Origin: Pseudofulvibacter geojedonensis
GTDB lineage: Bacteria; Bacteroidota; Bacteroidia; Flavobacteriales; Flavobacteriaceae
Reading direction: 5' to 3'
NCBI RefSeq assembly: GCF_042675745.1
Contig: NZ_JBHTJM010000002.1
Span: 1 to 64,000 of the forward strand
DNA length: 64,000 nucleotides
Below are positions 1 to 8,070 of this stretch, in pieces (position 1 is the first letter of the stretch; every line of letters begins with the position of its first letter). The position numbers were made by a program, and so were the translations under genes. The notes beneath the pieces are model-generated. The model saw nothing but the letters and a program-made list of their open reading frames with translations. It was not told the DNA's origin and searched no databases.

Positions 1-8
1 AGCGGGTG

Positions 9-41
9 CAAATATACTACCTTTCTTTTCTTCTGAACAAA
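9..41 (-). promoter_or_regulatory. Bacteroidota promoter firing leftwards out of the window
   Basis: On the minus strand there is a TATATTTG element (plus 9-16) and a TTTG element (plus 38-41) separated by 21 bases. This fits the Bacteroidota primary-sigma consensus TTTG-N19-21-TAnnTTTG. It would drive a gene or RNA lying to the left of base 1, which cannot be identified here. Confidence 0.6.
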
Positions 42-315
42 CTTTTTAACCCTTTTTTTGAACTTTTTTACAAAGTATTTTTGAACCAGCTGATAACATG
101 CGTTTTAACTGTTGTAAAAACATCACATTTTGTGGTAGAATTATTGAACAGCTAAAAAACACTCTACTTATACTATATATATAGACTCCCTATTGTATGT
201 TTAAGCCTGTAAATTCCTCCCTCTTCATAATGCACATGCCCTATTCAATTCAAATTCTAAAAACCTTCCACATATAATTACCTTATATATATGTTAAACA
301 AAATTCATACTACTA
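42..315. other. AT-rich intergenic stretch without a visible gene
   Basis: Between the two divergent promoters I see no open frame with family resemblance, no tRNA-like cloverleaf and no strong hairpin. There are only short T-rich and TATA-rich runs. Confidence 0.5.
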
Positions 316-346
316 TTGTATTACTTATAAGTAGGTAGTATCTTTG
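316..346 (+). promoter_or_regulatory. Promoter of the thrS-infC-rpmI-rplT operon
   Basis: A TTG at 316-318 and a TATCTTTG (TAnnTTTG) at 339-346 are 20 bases apart, matching the Bacteroidota promoter consensus. The element ends about 30 bases before the thrS ATG, so the leader is short and leaves no room for a T-box-like structure. Confidence 0.65.
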
Positions 347-377
347 CTTTTTTATTTTTAACAAGTAATTAATAATT

Positions 378-2324
378 ATGATTGAAATTACCTTACCAGA
401 TGGTAGTATAAAAAGCTTTGAAAGCGGCATCACTCCTATGGATGTTGCTAAAAGCATTAGTGAAGGATTAGCTAGAAATGTTATTTCTGCAAGTTTTAAT
501 ACTGAAACAGTAGAAACTACTACTCCTTTAACCTCTAATGGTAGTTTAACATTATTTACTTGGAAGAATGAAGAAGGGAAACAGGCTTTTTGGCACTCTA
601 CATCTCACATAATGGCTCAAGCTGTTAAAGAAATGTACCCAGATGCTAAATTAACTATAGGTCCTTCTATTGAGAGAGGTTTTTATTATGACATTGACTT
701 TAACGGTACTAGTATTTCTGACAAAGACTTTCCTGCTATAGAGAAAAGAATGTTAGATATTGCCAGAGGAAAACATGAATATAAAATGCGTTCTACAACT
801 AAAGCTGAAGCTTTAGAATATTACAAAAGTATTGATAACGAATATAAAGTCGAGTTAATAGAAAACTTAGAAGACGGTACAATTACTTTTTGTGATCATG
901 ACACTTTTACGGACTTATGTAGAGGTGGACACATTCCTAATACTGGTATTGTAAAGGCTGTTAAAATCTTAAATGTTGCAGGAGCTTACTGGAGAGGTGA
1001 TGAAAACAATACTCAATTAACTCGTTTATATGGTATCTCTTTTCCTAAACAAAAGGAATTAAAAGAATACTTAGAACTATTAGAAGAAGCTAAAAAGAGA
1101 GATCATAGAAAACTAGGAAAAGAATTAGAGTTGTTTACCTTCTCTCAAAGAGTTGGGCAAGGTTTACCTTTATGGCTGCCTAAAGGTGCTGCTTTACGTG
1201 AGCGTTTAGAAAACTTTTTAAAGAAAGCTCAGAAAAAAGCAGGATATGAAATGGTAGTTTCTCCTCATATTGGTCAGAAAGAATTATATGTTACTTCTGG
1301 TCATTATGCCAAATATGGAGAGGATAGCTTTCAGCCTATAAAAACTCCTAAAGAAGATGAAGAGTTTTTATTAAAACCTATGAACTGTCCTCATCATTGC
1401 GAGATATACAATTCTAAACCTTTTAGTTATAAAGAACTTCCTAAGCGTTATGCTGAATTTGGAACTGTATATAGATACGAACAAAGTGGCGAGCTACATG
1501 GTTTAACCCGTGTAAGAGGCTTTACTCAAGATGATGCTCATATCTTCTGTACACCAGATCAGTTAGATCAAGAATTTAAAAATGTAATTGATTTAGTTTT
1601 ATATGTTTTTGGTTCGTTAGGTTTTGAAAACTTTACTGCTCAGGTATCTGTTAGAGACTTAGATAAACCTGAAAAATATATAGGTTCTGTTGAAAATTGG
1701 GAAAAAGCAGAAAATGCTATTATCAATGCAGCAAAAGAAAAAGGATTAGATTATGTAGTTGAATCTGGAGAAGCTGCTTTTTACGGGCCTAAATTAGATT
1801 TCATGGTTCGTGATGCACTCGGAAGAAGCTGGCAGCTAGGAACCATTCAAGTAGACTATAATTTACCTGAACGTTTTGATTTATCATACAAAGGTTCTGA
1901 TGACAAATTACACAGACCTGTAATGATACACAGAGCACCATTTGGTAGCATGGAACGTTTTATAGCTATTTTATTAGAGCATACGGGTGGAAATTTCCCA
2001 TTATGGCTTATGCCAGAGCAAGCTATTGTTCTCTCTATCAGTGAGAAATATGAAAAATATGCTCAAAAAGTTTTAAATTTATTAGAAAATCACGAAATTC
2101 GCGCCCTCGTGGATAATCGAAATGAAACAATGGGTAAGAAAATTCGCGAAGCAGAAATGAATAAAATTCCGTACATGTTAATTGTAGGAGAGCAAGAAGC
2201 CGAAAATGGCACAATCTCTGTTAGAAAACATGGTGGAGAAGATATAGGTAGTATTTCAGTTGAAGAATTTTCAGCTATTGTAAATTCAGAAATTAGAAGT
2301 ACATTAAAAGAGTTTAACGTTTAA
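378..2324 (+). CDS. thrS: Threonine--tRNA ligase
   Basis: Cytoplasmic class II aminoacyl-tRNA synthetase that charges tRNA-Thr. The 648 residues have the full bacterial layout: an N-terminal TGS domain (about 1-60), the second additional (editing) domain with HSTSHIMAQ and CRGGHIPNTG, a catalytic core, and a C-terminal anticodon-binding domain (about 545-640). The zinc-binding cysteine is in MNCPHHCE near residue 336. Motif 2 and 3 signatures (GTVYRYEQSGELHG, HRAPFGSMERF) are present. It is first in an operon with infC, rpmI and rplT, an order conserved in many bacteria. The ATG lies just downstream of a good promoter. Confidence 0.97.
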   Translation: MIEITLPDGSIKSFESGITPMDVAKSISEGLARNVISASFNTETVETTTPLTSNGSLTLFTWKNEEGKQAFWHSTSHIMAQAVKEMYPDAKLTIGPSIERGFYYDIDFNGTSISDKDFPAIEKRMLDIARGKHEYKMRSTTKAEALEYYKSIDNEYKVELIENLEDGTITFCDHDTFTDLCRGGHIPNTGIVKAVKILNVAGAYWRGDENNTQLTRLYGISFPKQKELKEYLELLEEAKKRDHRKLGKELELFTFSQRVGQGLPLWLPKGAALRERLENFLKKAQKKAGYEMVVSPHIGQKELYVTSGHYAKYGEDSFQPIKTPKEDEEFLLKPMNCPHHCEIYNSKPFSYKELPKRYAEFGTVYRYEQSGELHGLTRVRGFTQDDAHIFCTPDQLDQEFKNVIDLVLYVFGSLGFENFTAQVSVRDLDKPEKYIGSVENWEKAENAIINAAKEKGLDYVVESGEAAFYGPKLDFMVRDALGRSWQLGTIQVDYNLPERFDLSYKGSDDKLHRPVMIHRAPFGSMERFIAILLEHTGGNFPLWLMPEQAIVLSISEKYEKYAQKVLNLLENHEIRALVDNRNETMGKKIREAEMNKIPYMLIVGEQEAENGTISVRKHGGEDIGSISVEEFSAIVNSEIRSTLKEFNV

Positions 2325-2340
2325 CTAAAATTTTTAAGTC

Positions 2341-2895
2341 ATAGCAATACGTAGAAAAAGATCGAAAAGGCCTGCTAGGATCATTAAAGAAGATCCGCAC
2401 AGAATTAATGGAAAAATTAGAGTTCCAGAAGTAAGACTTGTTGGAGATAATGTTGAAGTTGGTGTTTATCAAACTAGAAAAGCATTAGCTTTAGCAGAAG
2501 AACTGGAGTTAGATTTAGTAGAAATTTCTCCTAAAGCAGTGCCTCCTGTTTGTAAAATAATGGATTATAAAAAATTCTTATACGAACAGAAAAAAAGAGA
2601 AAAAGCCTTAAAAGCAAAAGCTACGAAAGTTACCATTAAAGAGATTCGTTTTGGTCCGCAAACTGATGATCATGATTATCAATTTAAAAAGAAGCATGCT
2701 ATTAAGTTCTTACAAGAAGGAGCTAAACTAAAAGCTTATGTATTCTTTAAAGGTCGTTCTATTATCTATAAAGATCAAGGGCAAATTTTACTATTGAAAT
2801 TGGCTCAAGAATTAGAAGACTATGGTAAGGTTGAACAAATGCCTAAACTTGAAGGGAAACGTATGACAATGTTCATCGCTCCTAAAAAGAAATAA
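2341..2895 (+). CDS. infC: Translation initiation factor IF-3 with a non-canonical ATA start
   Basis: IF-3 binds the 30S subunit and enforces start-codon selection. From 2341 the frame reads M/I-AIRRKRSKRPARIIKED and then continues through the IF-3 N domain, the linker and the C domain (QFKKKHAIKFLQEG, FKGRSI) for 184 residues, the normal family length. An in-frame TAA at 2335-2337 closes the frame upstream. There is no ATG, and no GTG or TTG, before residue 62. The first ATG (2539) would remove the whole N domain. I therefore place the start at ATA 2341. In E. coli infC starts at AUU and is autoregulated by IF-3 acting against that codon; similar control here is inference. It lies 16 bases after thrS. 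Confidence 0.92.
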   Translation: MAIRRKRSKRPARIIKEDPHRINGKIRVPEVRLVGDNVEVGVYQTRKALALAEELELDLVEISPKAVPPVCKIMDYKKFLYEQKKREKALKAKATKVTIKEIRFGPQTDDHDYQFKKKHAIKFLQEGAKLKAYVFFKGRSIIYKDQGQILLLKLAQELEDYGKVEQMPKLEGKRMTMFIAPKKK

Positions 2896-2954
2896 TAAAA
2901 AGAGTTATTTACTCTATTTTAAGATACGCGAGATAATTAAAAACTTAGGAAATT

Positions 2955-3152
2955 ATGCCTAAAATGAAAACCAAATCTAGTGCTAAGAAGCGTTTTAAGC
3001 TTACAGGTACTGGAAAAATTAAAAGAAAGCACGCTTTTAAAAGTCACATCTTAACCAAGAAGTCTAAAAAGCGTAAGTTAGCATTAACTCATGATGGATT
3101 AGTTCACAAGAGTGATGAAGACAGTATTAAAACTCAATTACGTTTAAAGTAA
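2955..3152 (+). CDS. rpmI: 50S ribosomal protein L35
   Basis: Small basic ribosomal protein of 65 residues, the usual length. It opens with the family signature MPKMKTKSSAKKRFK and is rich in Lys/Arg throughout. It follows infC by 59 bases and precedes rplT in the standard infC-rpmI-rplT order. Confidence 0.96.
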   Translation: MPKMKTKSSAKKRFKLTGTGKIKRKHAFKSHILTKKSKKRKLALTHDGLVHKSDEDSIKTQLRLK

Positions 3153-3215
3153 TCAAGTTTTAATTTTAGCTTGTGTTTATTCATAAGCTGGTTAAATAAA
3201 TTAATAACCCTGGAG

Positions 3216-3252
3216 TTAGGCCTATAAAAGTTTCGTTTTACGAACGCCTACT
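3216..3252 (+). promoter_or_regulatory. Possible structured leader of rplT
   Basis: In the 120-base gap between rpmI and rplT, TAGGC (3217-3221) can pair with GCCTA (3246-3250). Inside it, GTTTCG (3230-3235) can pair with CGAAC (3241-3245), leaving a one-base bulge. L20 is known in other bacteria to repress its own operon by binding leader RNA. Whether this stem is such a site is inference. The stem has no following T-run, so it is not a terminator. Confidence 0.35.
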
Positions 3253-3272
3253 ACAAAAAACAATTTAAAATT

Positions 3273-3617
3273 ATGCCTAGATCAGTAAACGCTGTTGCTC
3301 GTAGAGCCAGAAGAAAAAAAGTATTGAAGCAAGCCAAAGGATACTTTGGTAGAAGAAAAAACGTTTGGACAGTTGCTAAGAATGCGGTTGATAAAGCGAT
3401 GCAATATTCGTATAGAGACCGTAGAAATAAAAAGAGAACTTTCCGTGCACTTTGGATACAACGTATTAATGCAGGTGCAAGACAACATGGTATGTCATAT
3501 TCTGTATTTATGGGTAAAGTAAAAGCTAATAACATTGAGTTAAACCGTAAGGTTTTAGCAGATTTAGCTATGAACAATCCAGCTGCTTTTAAAGCAATTG
3601 TTGATAAAGTAAAATAA
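3273..3617 (+). CDS. rplT: 50S ribosomal protein L20
   Basis: Early-assembly large-subunit protein that binds 23S rRNA and in many species represses translation of its own operon. The 114 residues carry the family pattern MPRSVNAVARRARRKK, then AKGYFGRRKN and LWIQRINAGAR. The length is normal. It is the last gene of the thrS operon and is followed by a strong terminator. Confidence 0.97.
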   Translation: MPRSVNAVARRARRKKVLKQAKGYFGRRKNVWTVAKNAVDKAMQYSYRDRRNKKRTFRALWIQRINAGARQHGMSYSVFMGKVKANNIELNRKVLADLAMNNPAAFKAIVDKVK

Positions 3618-3645
3618 TAAACGTTTAACAAAATATTATCTCGCT

Positions 3646-3684
3646 AAAAATGGCTATCTAAATTTTAGATAGCCATTTTTTTAT
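3646..3684. terminator. Rho-independent terminator after rplT
   Basis: A near-perfect inverted repeat (AAAAATGGCTATCTAAAA, mirrored after a short loop) is followed by a T-run. It closes the rplT operon. The A/T symmetry means it could also stop transcripts coming from the convergent kinase gene. Confidence 0.85.
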
Positions 3685-3697
3685 TTACGTTTAAATA

Positions 3698-4888
3698 TTA
3701 AGATTCTGCTCCTAAAAAAGAAATTTTAAACAAGGTTCCTTGATCTGTCTTTAGCTTTTCAATTTTCCCTTTTAATTGTTTTACAAATGTTTTTATAAGT
3801 ATCATTCCTGTAGAATTTTCAATAAACAAAAACTCATCGTCACTAATTCCTACTCCATTGTCACCGATAATTAATTCATAATTGTTTTCATGATTGTTTT
3901 TTAACTCAACATAAACCTCTCCATTTACTTTATCTTTAAATGCATGTTTTAAAGAGTTTGAAACGAATTCATTAATAATTAAACTTAACGGCAACAAAGT
4001 ATCTATGGACATCTTTAAAGAATCTACAGACATTGTTGCAGTAATTTCTTTATCTAAATTATAACTGTTTATTAAATCATCTATTAAAAGTTTAATATAC
4101 TCATTAACGTCTATATGCTTAAAATCATTTGTATTGTATATTTTCTCATGTAATCTAGCCATAGCTACTATCCTACTTTGAGCCATTTTAAACATCGATT
4201 GCACTTTAGGATCATCTACCCCTCTAGCTTGTATTCTTAATAAACTATTTACTGTTTGTAGGTTGTTTTTTACTCTATGATGAATTTCTTTTAGCATAAT
4301 AGATTTCTCATCATTTTTATAAACTATTTCTTGTTTAGCTTTTTTTATTGCCAAATTTATTTTGTTCATCATTCTACCAAAAACCCCACCGAGTAAAATC
4401 AGTAAAAAAAGTAAAAATATAAGATTAAATTCGGCCATATTATGATCATCTATTTCATTAACCATACTCACATTTAATAAATCAAATATGTAAAAACAAA
4501 TAACCGTTAATGTAACTACAACAAACCATAAATTGCCATAAATCTCTCCAATGAGATACGCAAAATAAATGAGCAAAACTAGAAAAGGTAAAATTGGGCT
4601 ATTAATACCACCACTATATAAACTCATTACACAAGCTCCTACAAAACTTAATATAGAACCTAAATTATAAGAAAGTAAGATTTTCTTATGATAATAAAAC
4701 AATAAAATATTAATAGTGTTTACAATTGAATATGCCAATAAGACTTTAAACAATACTTCTTTAATATCTAAAAAGAAGTAACAAAACATTGAGTGTAGAA
4801 AGGTAACTATTGATAAAGTATACAGTACATTTAAAGTTAGAACAGTTGTTCTTCCATACTTATTTTTATACTTCTTATCATTATTCAT
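3698..4888 (-). CDS. Membrane sensor histidine kinase, HisKA_2 family
   Basis: Membrane-bound sensor kinase of 396 residues. The first 175 residues contain about six hydrophobic segments. A coiled stretch follows (KKAKQEIVYKNDEKS), then the HisKA_2 phosphoacceptor region with KEIHHRVKNNLQTV, and a GHKL ATPase domain with N-box NEFVSNSLKHAF, G1 box DNGVGIS and STGMILIKTF. HisKA_2 kinases usually pair with a response regulator; none is adjacent, so this is an orphan kinase. The signal sensed is unknown. It stands alone, convergent to the rplT operon. Confidence 0.85.
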   Translation of the reverse strand: MNNDKKYKNKYGRTTVLTLNVLYTLSIVTFLHSMFCYFFLDIKEVLFKVLLAYSIVNTINILLFYYHKKILLSYNLGSILSFVGACVMSLYSGGINSPILPFLVLLIYFAYLIGEIYGNLWFVVVTLTVICFYIFDLLNVSMVNEIDDHNMAEFNLIFLLFLLILLGGVFGRMMNKINLAIKKAKQEIVYKNDEKSIMLKEIHHRVKNNLQTVNSLLRIQARGVDDPKVQSMFKMAQSRIVAMARLHEKIYNTNDFKHIDVNEYIKLLIDDLINSYNLDKEITATMSVDSLKMSIDTLLPLSLIINEFVSNSLKHAFKDKVNGEVYVELKNNHENNYELIIGDNGVGISDDEFLFIENSTGMILIKTFVKQLKGKIEKLKTDQGTLFKISFLGAES

Positions 4889-4969
4889 AACTTATTATAA
4901 AGTTAGTTACTCTTAAAGATAAAAAAATGTTTAAAATAAATATTGATTTAGTTTATTTATTGAAGATAA

Positions 4970-6229
4970 TCAGGTTTTTTGCTTTTTCTTTTTGGCTGCT
5001 GGAAATAATACGTTATTTAAAATTAAACGATAACCTGGAGAGGTAGAATGTAATTCCAATTCAGTTTTTGGATCCCCTACTCTATGCCTATAATCTTCTG
5101 GATCATGGCCTCCATAAAAAGTAAAAAAACCTTTTCCTTTTATTCCGTGAATATAACGTGCTTCATTATTCGTTTTATTTTCACCCATTACAAGGATATT
5201 TGACTTTAATTCTGTTCTTTCGAATGAAGTTGTTTGCCCCATAAAGCCTTTAACTAACTGAGTATGATTTTGGCACAACATAGTTGGTATAGGGTCCCAT
5301 TTTGCTGAAAACTGCATCAAAGAAAAATAATCTAATTCTTGTTTTATTTTTCTTTTATCTGTCATATCAATGCTAGAAAACTCATATACATTAGGGTTTC
5401 TCTCTAAAGTGAAATTTTTAAAAGCAAAGGTGTTTTGATAATTTAATTTACTTTGATAATTAGGTTCACTAGGATCTCCATCGAACATAGGTTCGCAAAT
5501 ATCTACTCCCTGTGCTGCTAATGCAATATCAAAACTATCTGTTGCACTACACATAGCAAACATAAAGCCTCCTCCTACCACATAATCTCTAATTTTTAGT
5601 GCCACTGCTTCTTTAGATTTCGACACTTTATTAAAGCCTAGTTGTTTAGCTAAAGCTTCTGCGTTTTTTTTATTTTCTATGTACCAAGGAGCTGCTTTAA
5701 AACTTCTATAAAACTTACCATATTGACCTGTAAAATCTTCATGATGTAGATGCAACCAATCATAAAGAACCAAAGCATCATTTAATACTTCTTCATCATA
5801 AATTACCTCATAGGGAATCTCTGCATACGTTAATACCATGGTAACCGCATCATCCCAAGGAAAATTTCCTTTAGGAGAATAAACTGCAATCTTTGGTGCT
5901 TTTTCTAAAATGACTGCTTCTTGATTTTGAGAAGGGCTTGCAATTTCTTCTAGTATTTTTTCAGTTTTAGAGGTGGATAGTGTTTCGTAAGAAATCCCTC
6001 TAATAATACATTCTTTTCTAATTTCTTCTATGTCTGGCAATAAAAAAGAACCTCCTCTATAATTTAATAACCATTTAACTTTAATTTGTTTTTCTAAAGA
6101 CCAATAGGTTAAACCATAAGCTTTTAAATGATTTTTTTGTCCATTAGCATCCATAGGAATTAAAATATAAGATGCCAATGACTTAGAAAAGCAACACAAA
6201 ACGAATAATATAGTTAGGTAAAATTTCAA
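4970..6229 (-). CDS. Secreted protein of a Bacteroidota family often labelled asparagine synthetase B
   Basis: A 419-residue protein with an N-terminal signal peptide (about 1-19, ending SLAS). The stretch YILIPMDANGQKNHLKAYG and the motif LLNYRGGSF are typical of a conserved Bacteroidota family that databases tend to label asparagine synthetase B. I see neither an N-terminal catalytic cysteine of a glutamine amidotransferase nor the SGGxDS pyrophosphatase loop of real AsnB, and the protein is apparently exported, so that label is doubtful. Repeated VYSPKGNFPWDDAV and FYGGHDPEDY stretches suggest a class I amidotransferase-like or DUF4350-like fold; this is weak inference. It stands between the kinase and dnaB without tight coupling. 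Confidence 0.55.
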   Translation of the reverse strand: MKFYLTILFVLCCFSKSLASYILIPMDANGQKNHLKAYGLTYWSLEKQIKVKWLLNYRGGSFLLPDIEEIRKECIIRGISYETLSTSKTEKILEEIASPSQNQEAVILEKAPKIAVYSPKGNFPWDDAVTMVLTYAEIPYEVIYDEEVLNDALVLYDWLHLHHEDFTGQYGKFYRSFKAAPWYIENKKNAEALAKQLGFNKVSKSKEAVALKIRDYVVGGGFMFAMCSATDSFDIALAAQGVDICEPMFDGDPSEPNYQSKLNYQNTFAFKNFTLERNPNVYEFSSIDMTDKRKIKQELDYFSLMQFSAKWDPIPTMLCQNHTQLVKGFMGQTTSFERTELKSNILVMGENKTNNEARYIHGIKGKGFFTFYGGHDPEDYRHRVGDPKTELELHSTSPGYRLILNNVLFPAAKKKKQKT

Positions 6230-6312
6230 ATTAAAATTGCATTAAATTACTGCATTAAATATAACAAATTATATACCTCTAATACTATTAGTTATCTATA
6301 TTTTAACACAAG

Positions 6313-6342
6313 AAAAAGCCTTATAAAAATAATTATAAGGCT
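6313..6342 (-). terminator. Terminator after dnaB
   Basis: GCCTTATAA (6318-6326) pairs with TTATAAGGC (6333-6341). On the minus strand the stem is followed by TTTTTCTTG, a suitable U-tract 32 bases past the dnaB stop. Confidence 0.7.
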
Positions 6343-6373
6343 CATTGTATTAGTTTTTTGAAATATTTACTTT

Positions 6374-7912
6374 CTAAAAAGGCACATCATCATCTTCTGG
6401 AACATTATTCATCGAACTACCAAAGGCATCTTCAGGACTAGGCAAAGAAGCAGGGTTAAACGGATCTACTTCATTATTCATAGAAGAAGCAATTTCGAAA
6501 GGTGTAGAAAAATCATCTAAATTATCAAACTTACCAAGTTCACCTATAAACTTTAGTCTTATGTTTTCTAATCCACCATTACGGTGTTTAGCAACAATAA
6601 ACTCTCCTTGACCAGCAGTTGGCGATCGTTCTTCATCATCCCATTCATCAATTTTATAATATTCTGGACGGTAAATGAACGAAACAATATCAGCATCTTG
6701 CTCAATTGCTCCAGATTCCCTTAGGTCTGATAACAAAGGCCTTTTGCTGCCCCCTCTAGATTCAACAGCACGAGATAATTGTGATAAAGCTATTACAGGA
6801 ACATTTAGTTCTTTTGCAAGTGCTTTTAAGTTTCTAGAAATCATCGATATTTCTTGTTCACGATTACCATTTTTACTAGTTCCTCCGGCCGTCATTAATT
6901 GCAAATAATCTATCATGATTATTTTTAAATCATGCTGAGAAGCTAAACGTCTAGCCTTTGCTCTTAAATCGAAAATTGATAACGAAGGTGTATCGTCTAT
7001 AAATAAAGGAGCTTTTTCTAAATCTTTTACTTTTACATTTAATTGCTCCCACTCATGCTTTTCTAATTTACCAGTACGTAATTTATGAGAAGATAATCCT
7101 GTTTCTGATGAAATTAAACGTGTTATTAACTGAACTGATGACATCTCTAAAGAAAAAAATGCAACAGCATTATTTCCATCAACAGCAATATTTCTGGCCA
7201 TTGTTAAAGTTAAAGCAGTTTTACCCATACCCGGACGAGCTGCAACAATAATTAAATCTGAAGGTTGCCATCCAGAAGTTAACTCATCTAACTTGGTAAA
7301 GCCTGTAGTAATTCCACTTAATCCATCTTTATTAGATATTTCTTGAATCTTCTTTTTAGCTTGAATAACTAAGCTTTGAGCTGTTTCAGAAGATTTTTTA
7401 ATATTACCTTGGGTTACTTCATATAATTTTGCCTCTGCTTTATCTAACAAATCAAAAACATCTTGAGTCTCATCATATGAATCTTCTATAATTTCATTTG
7501 AAATTTTAATCAAACTTCGTTGAATAAATTTCTGCAATATAATTCTAGCATGAAATTCTATATGTGCCGATGAAGATACTTTTTGAGTTAAAGAAATTAA
7601 GTAAAAATCTCCTCCGGATGCTTCTAATCGTTGGTCTTTTTTTAACTGATTAGAAACTGTTAATAAGTCAATTGGTTCTGACTTTTCAAACAATGTAAAT
7701 ATAGCTTCAAAAATATACTGATGTGCTTGTTTATAGAACGCTTCTGGCGATAATATATCAATAACATCATCTACTCCCTTTTTATCAATCATCATAGCAC
7801 CCAACACAACCTCTTCTAAATCAAGAGCTTGAGGCGGTACTTTTCCTTTTTCTAAGTTGATAAGAGTTCCTTTATCAACTGGATATCCTTTAATAGCTTT
7901 GGGTTGTTCCAT
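6374..7912 (-). CDS. dnaB: Replicative DNA helicase DnaB
   Basis: Hexameric 5'-3' helicase that unwinds DNA at the replication fork. The 512 residues show the N-terminal DnaB domain (PPQALDLEEVVLGAMMID), then a RecA-type ATPase with Walker A ARPGMGKT, Walker B IIMIDYLQLM and the DREQEIS-like region. There is no intein. The C-terminus ends in an acidic DDDVPF tip that resembles the protein-interaction tail of SSB. A TACTTTCG element lies only a few bases before the ATG, so the mRNA may be almost leaderless. The gene is followed by a terminator. Confidence 0.96.
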   Translation of the reverse strand: MEQPKAIKGYPVDKGTLINLEKGKVPPQALDLEEVVLGAMMIDKKGVDDVIDILSPEAFYKQAHQYIFEAIFTLFEKSEPIDLLTVSNQLKKDQRLEASGGDFYLISLTQKVSSSAHIEFHARIILQKFIQRSLIKISNEIIEDSYDETQDVFDLLDKAEAKLYEVTQGNIKKSSETAQSLVIQAKKKIQEISNKDGLSGITTGFTKLDELTSGWQPSDLIIVAARPGMGKTALTLTMARNIAVDGNNAVAFFSLEMSSVQLITRLISSETGLSSHKLRTGKLEKHEWEQLNVKVKDLEKAPLFIDDTPSLSIFDLRAKARRLASQHDLKIIMIDYLQLMTAGGTSKNGNREQEISMISRNLKALAKELNVPVIALSQLSRAVESRGGSKRPLLSDLRESGAIEQDADIVSFIYRPEYYKIDEWDDEERSPTAGQGEFIVAKHRNGGLENIRLKFIGELGKFDNLDDFSTPFEIASSMNNEVDPFNPASLPSPEDAFGSSMNNVPEDDDVPF

Positions 7913-7959
7913 GTATGCGAAAGTAGGTAATAATTTTACTTTTATTTTTTATAGTAATT

Positions 7960-8015
7960 CACAGGTTATCAACATTATAACCGTTAACAAGTTAAAAATA
8001 TTGTTAATAACCGCC
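7960..8015. promoter_or_regulatory. Cluster of inverted repeats upstream of dnaB
   Basis: Between dnaB and the accA terminator lie GGTTAT...ATAACC (7964-7982) and GTTAACAA...TTGTTAAT (around 7983-8008) inverted repeats. A TTATCAACA nonamer (7966-7974) is one base from the DnaA box TTATCCACA. The function is unproven; a protein-binding region for dnaB control is possible. Confidence 0.25.
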
Positions 8016-8045
8016 AAAAAAACCGAAGTTATTACTTCGGTTTTT
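8016..8045 (-). terminator. Terminator after accA
   Basis: A perfect hairpin AAAAACCGAAGT-TATT-ACTTCGGTTTTT lies 26 bases beyond the accA stop, with A/T runs on both sides. It can act in either direction. Confidence 0.85.
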
Positions 8046-8070
8046 AGTAATCTATTGATTTAAAAGGAAT

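Noticed and set aside
3251..3631. 126-residue minus-strand open frame over rplT
   Set aside because: Antisense shadow of rplT with no family features.
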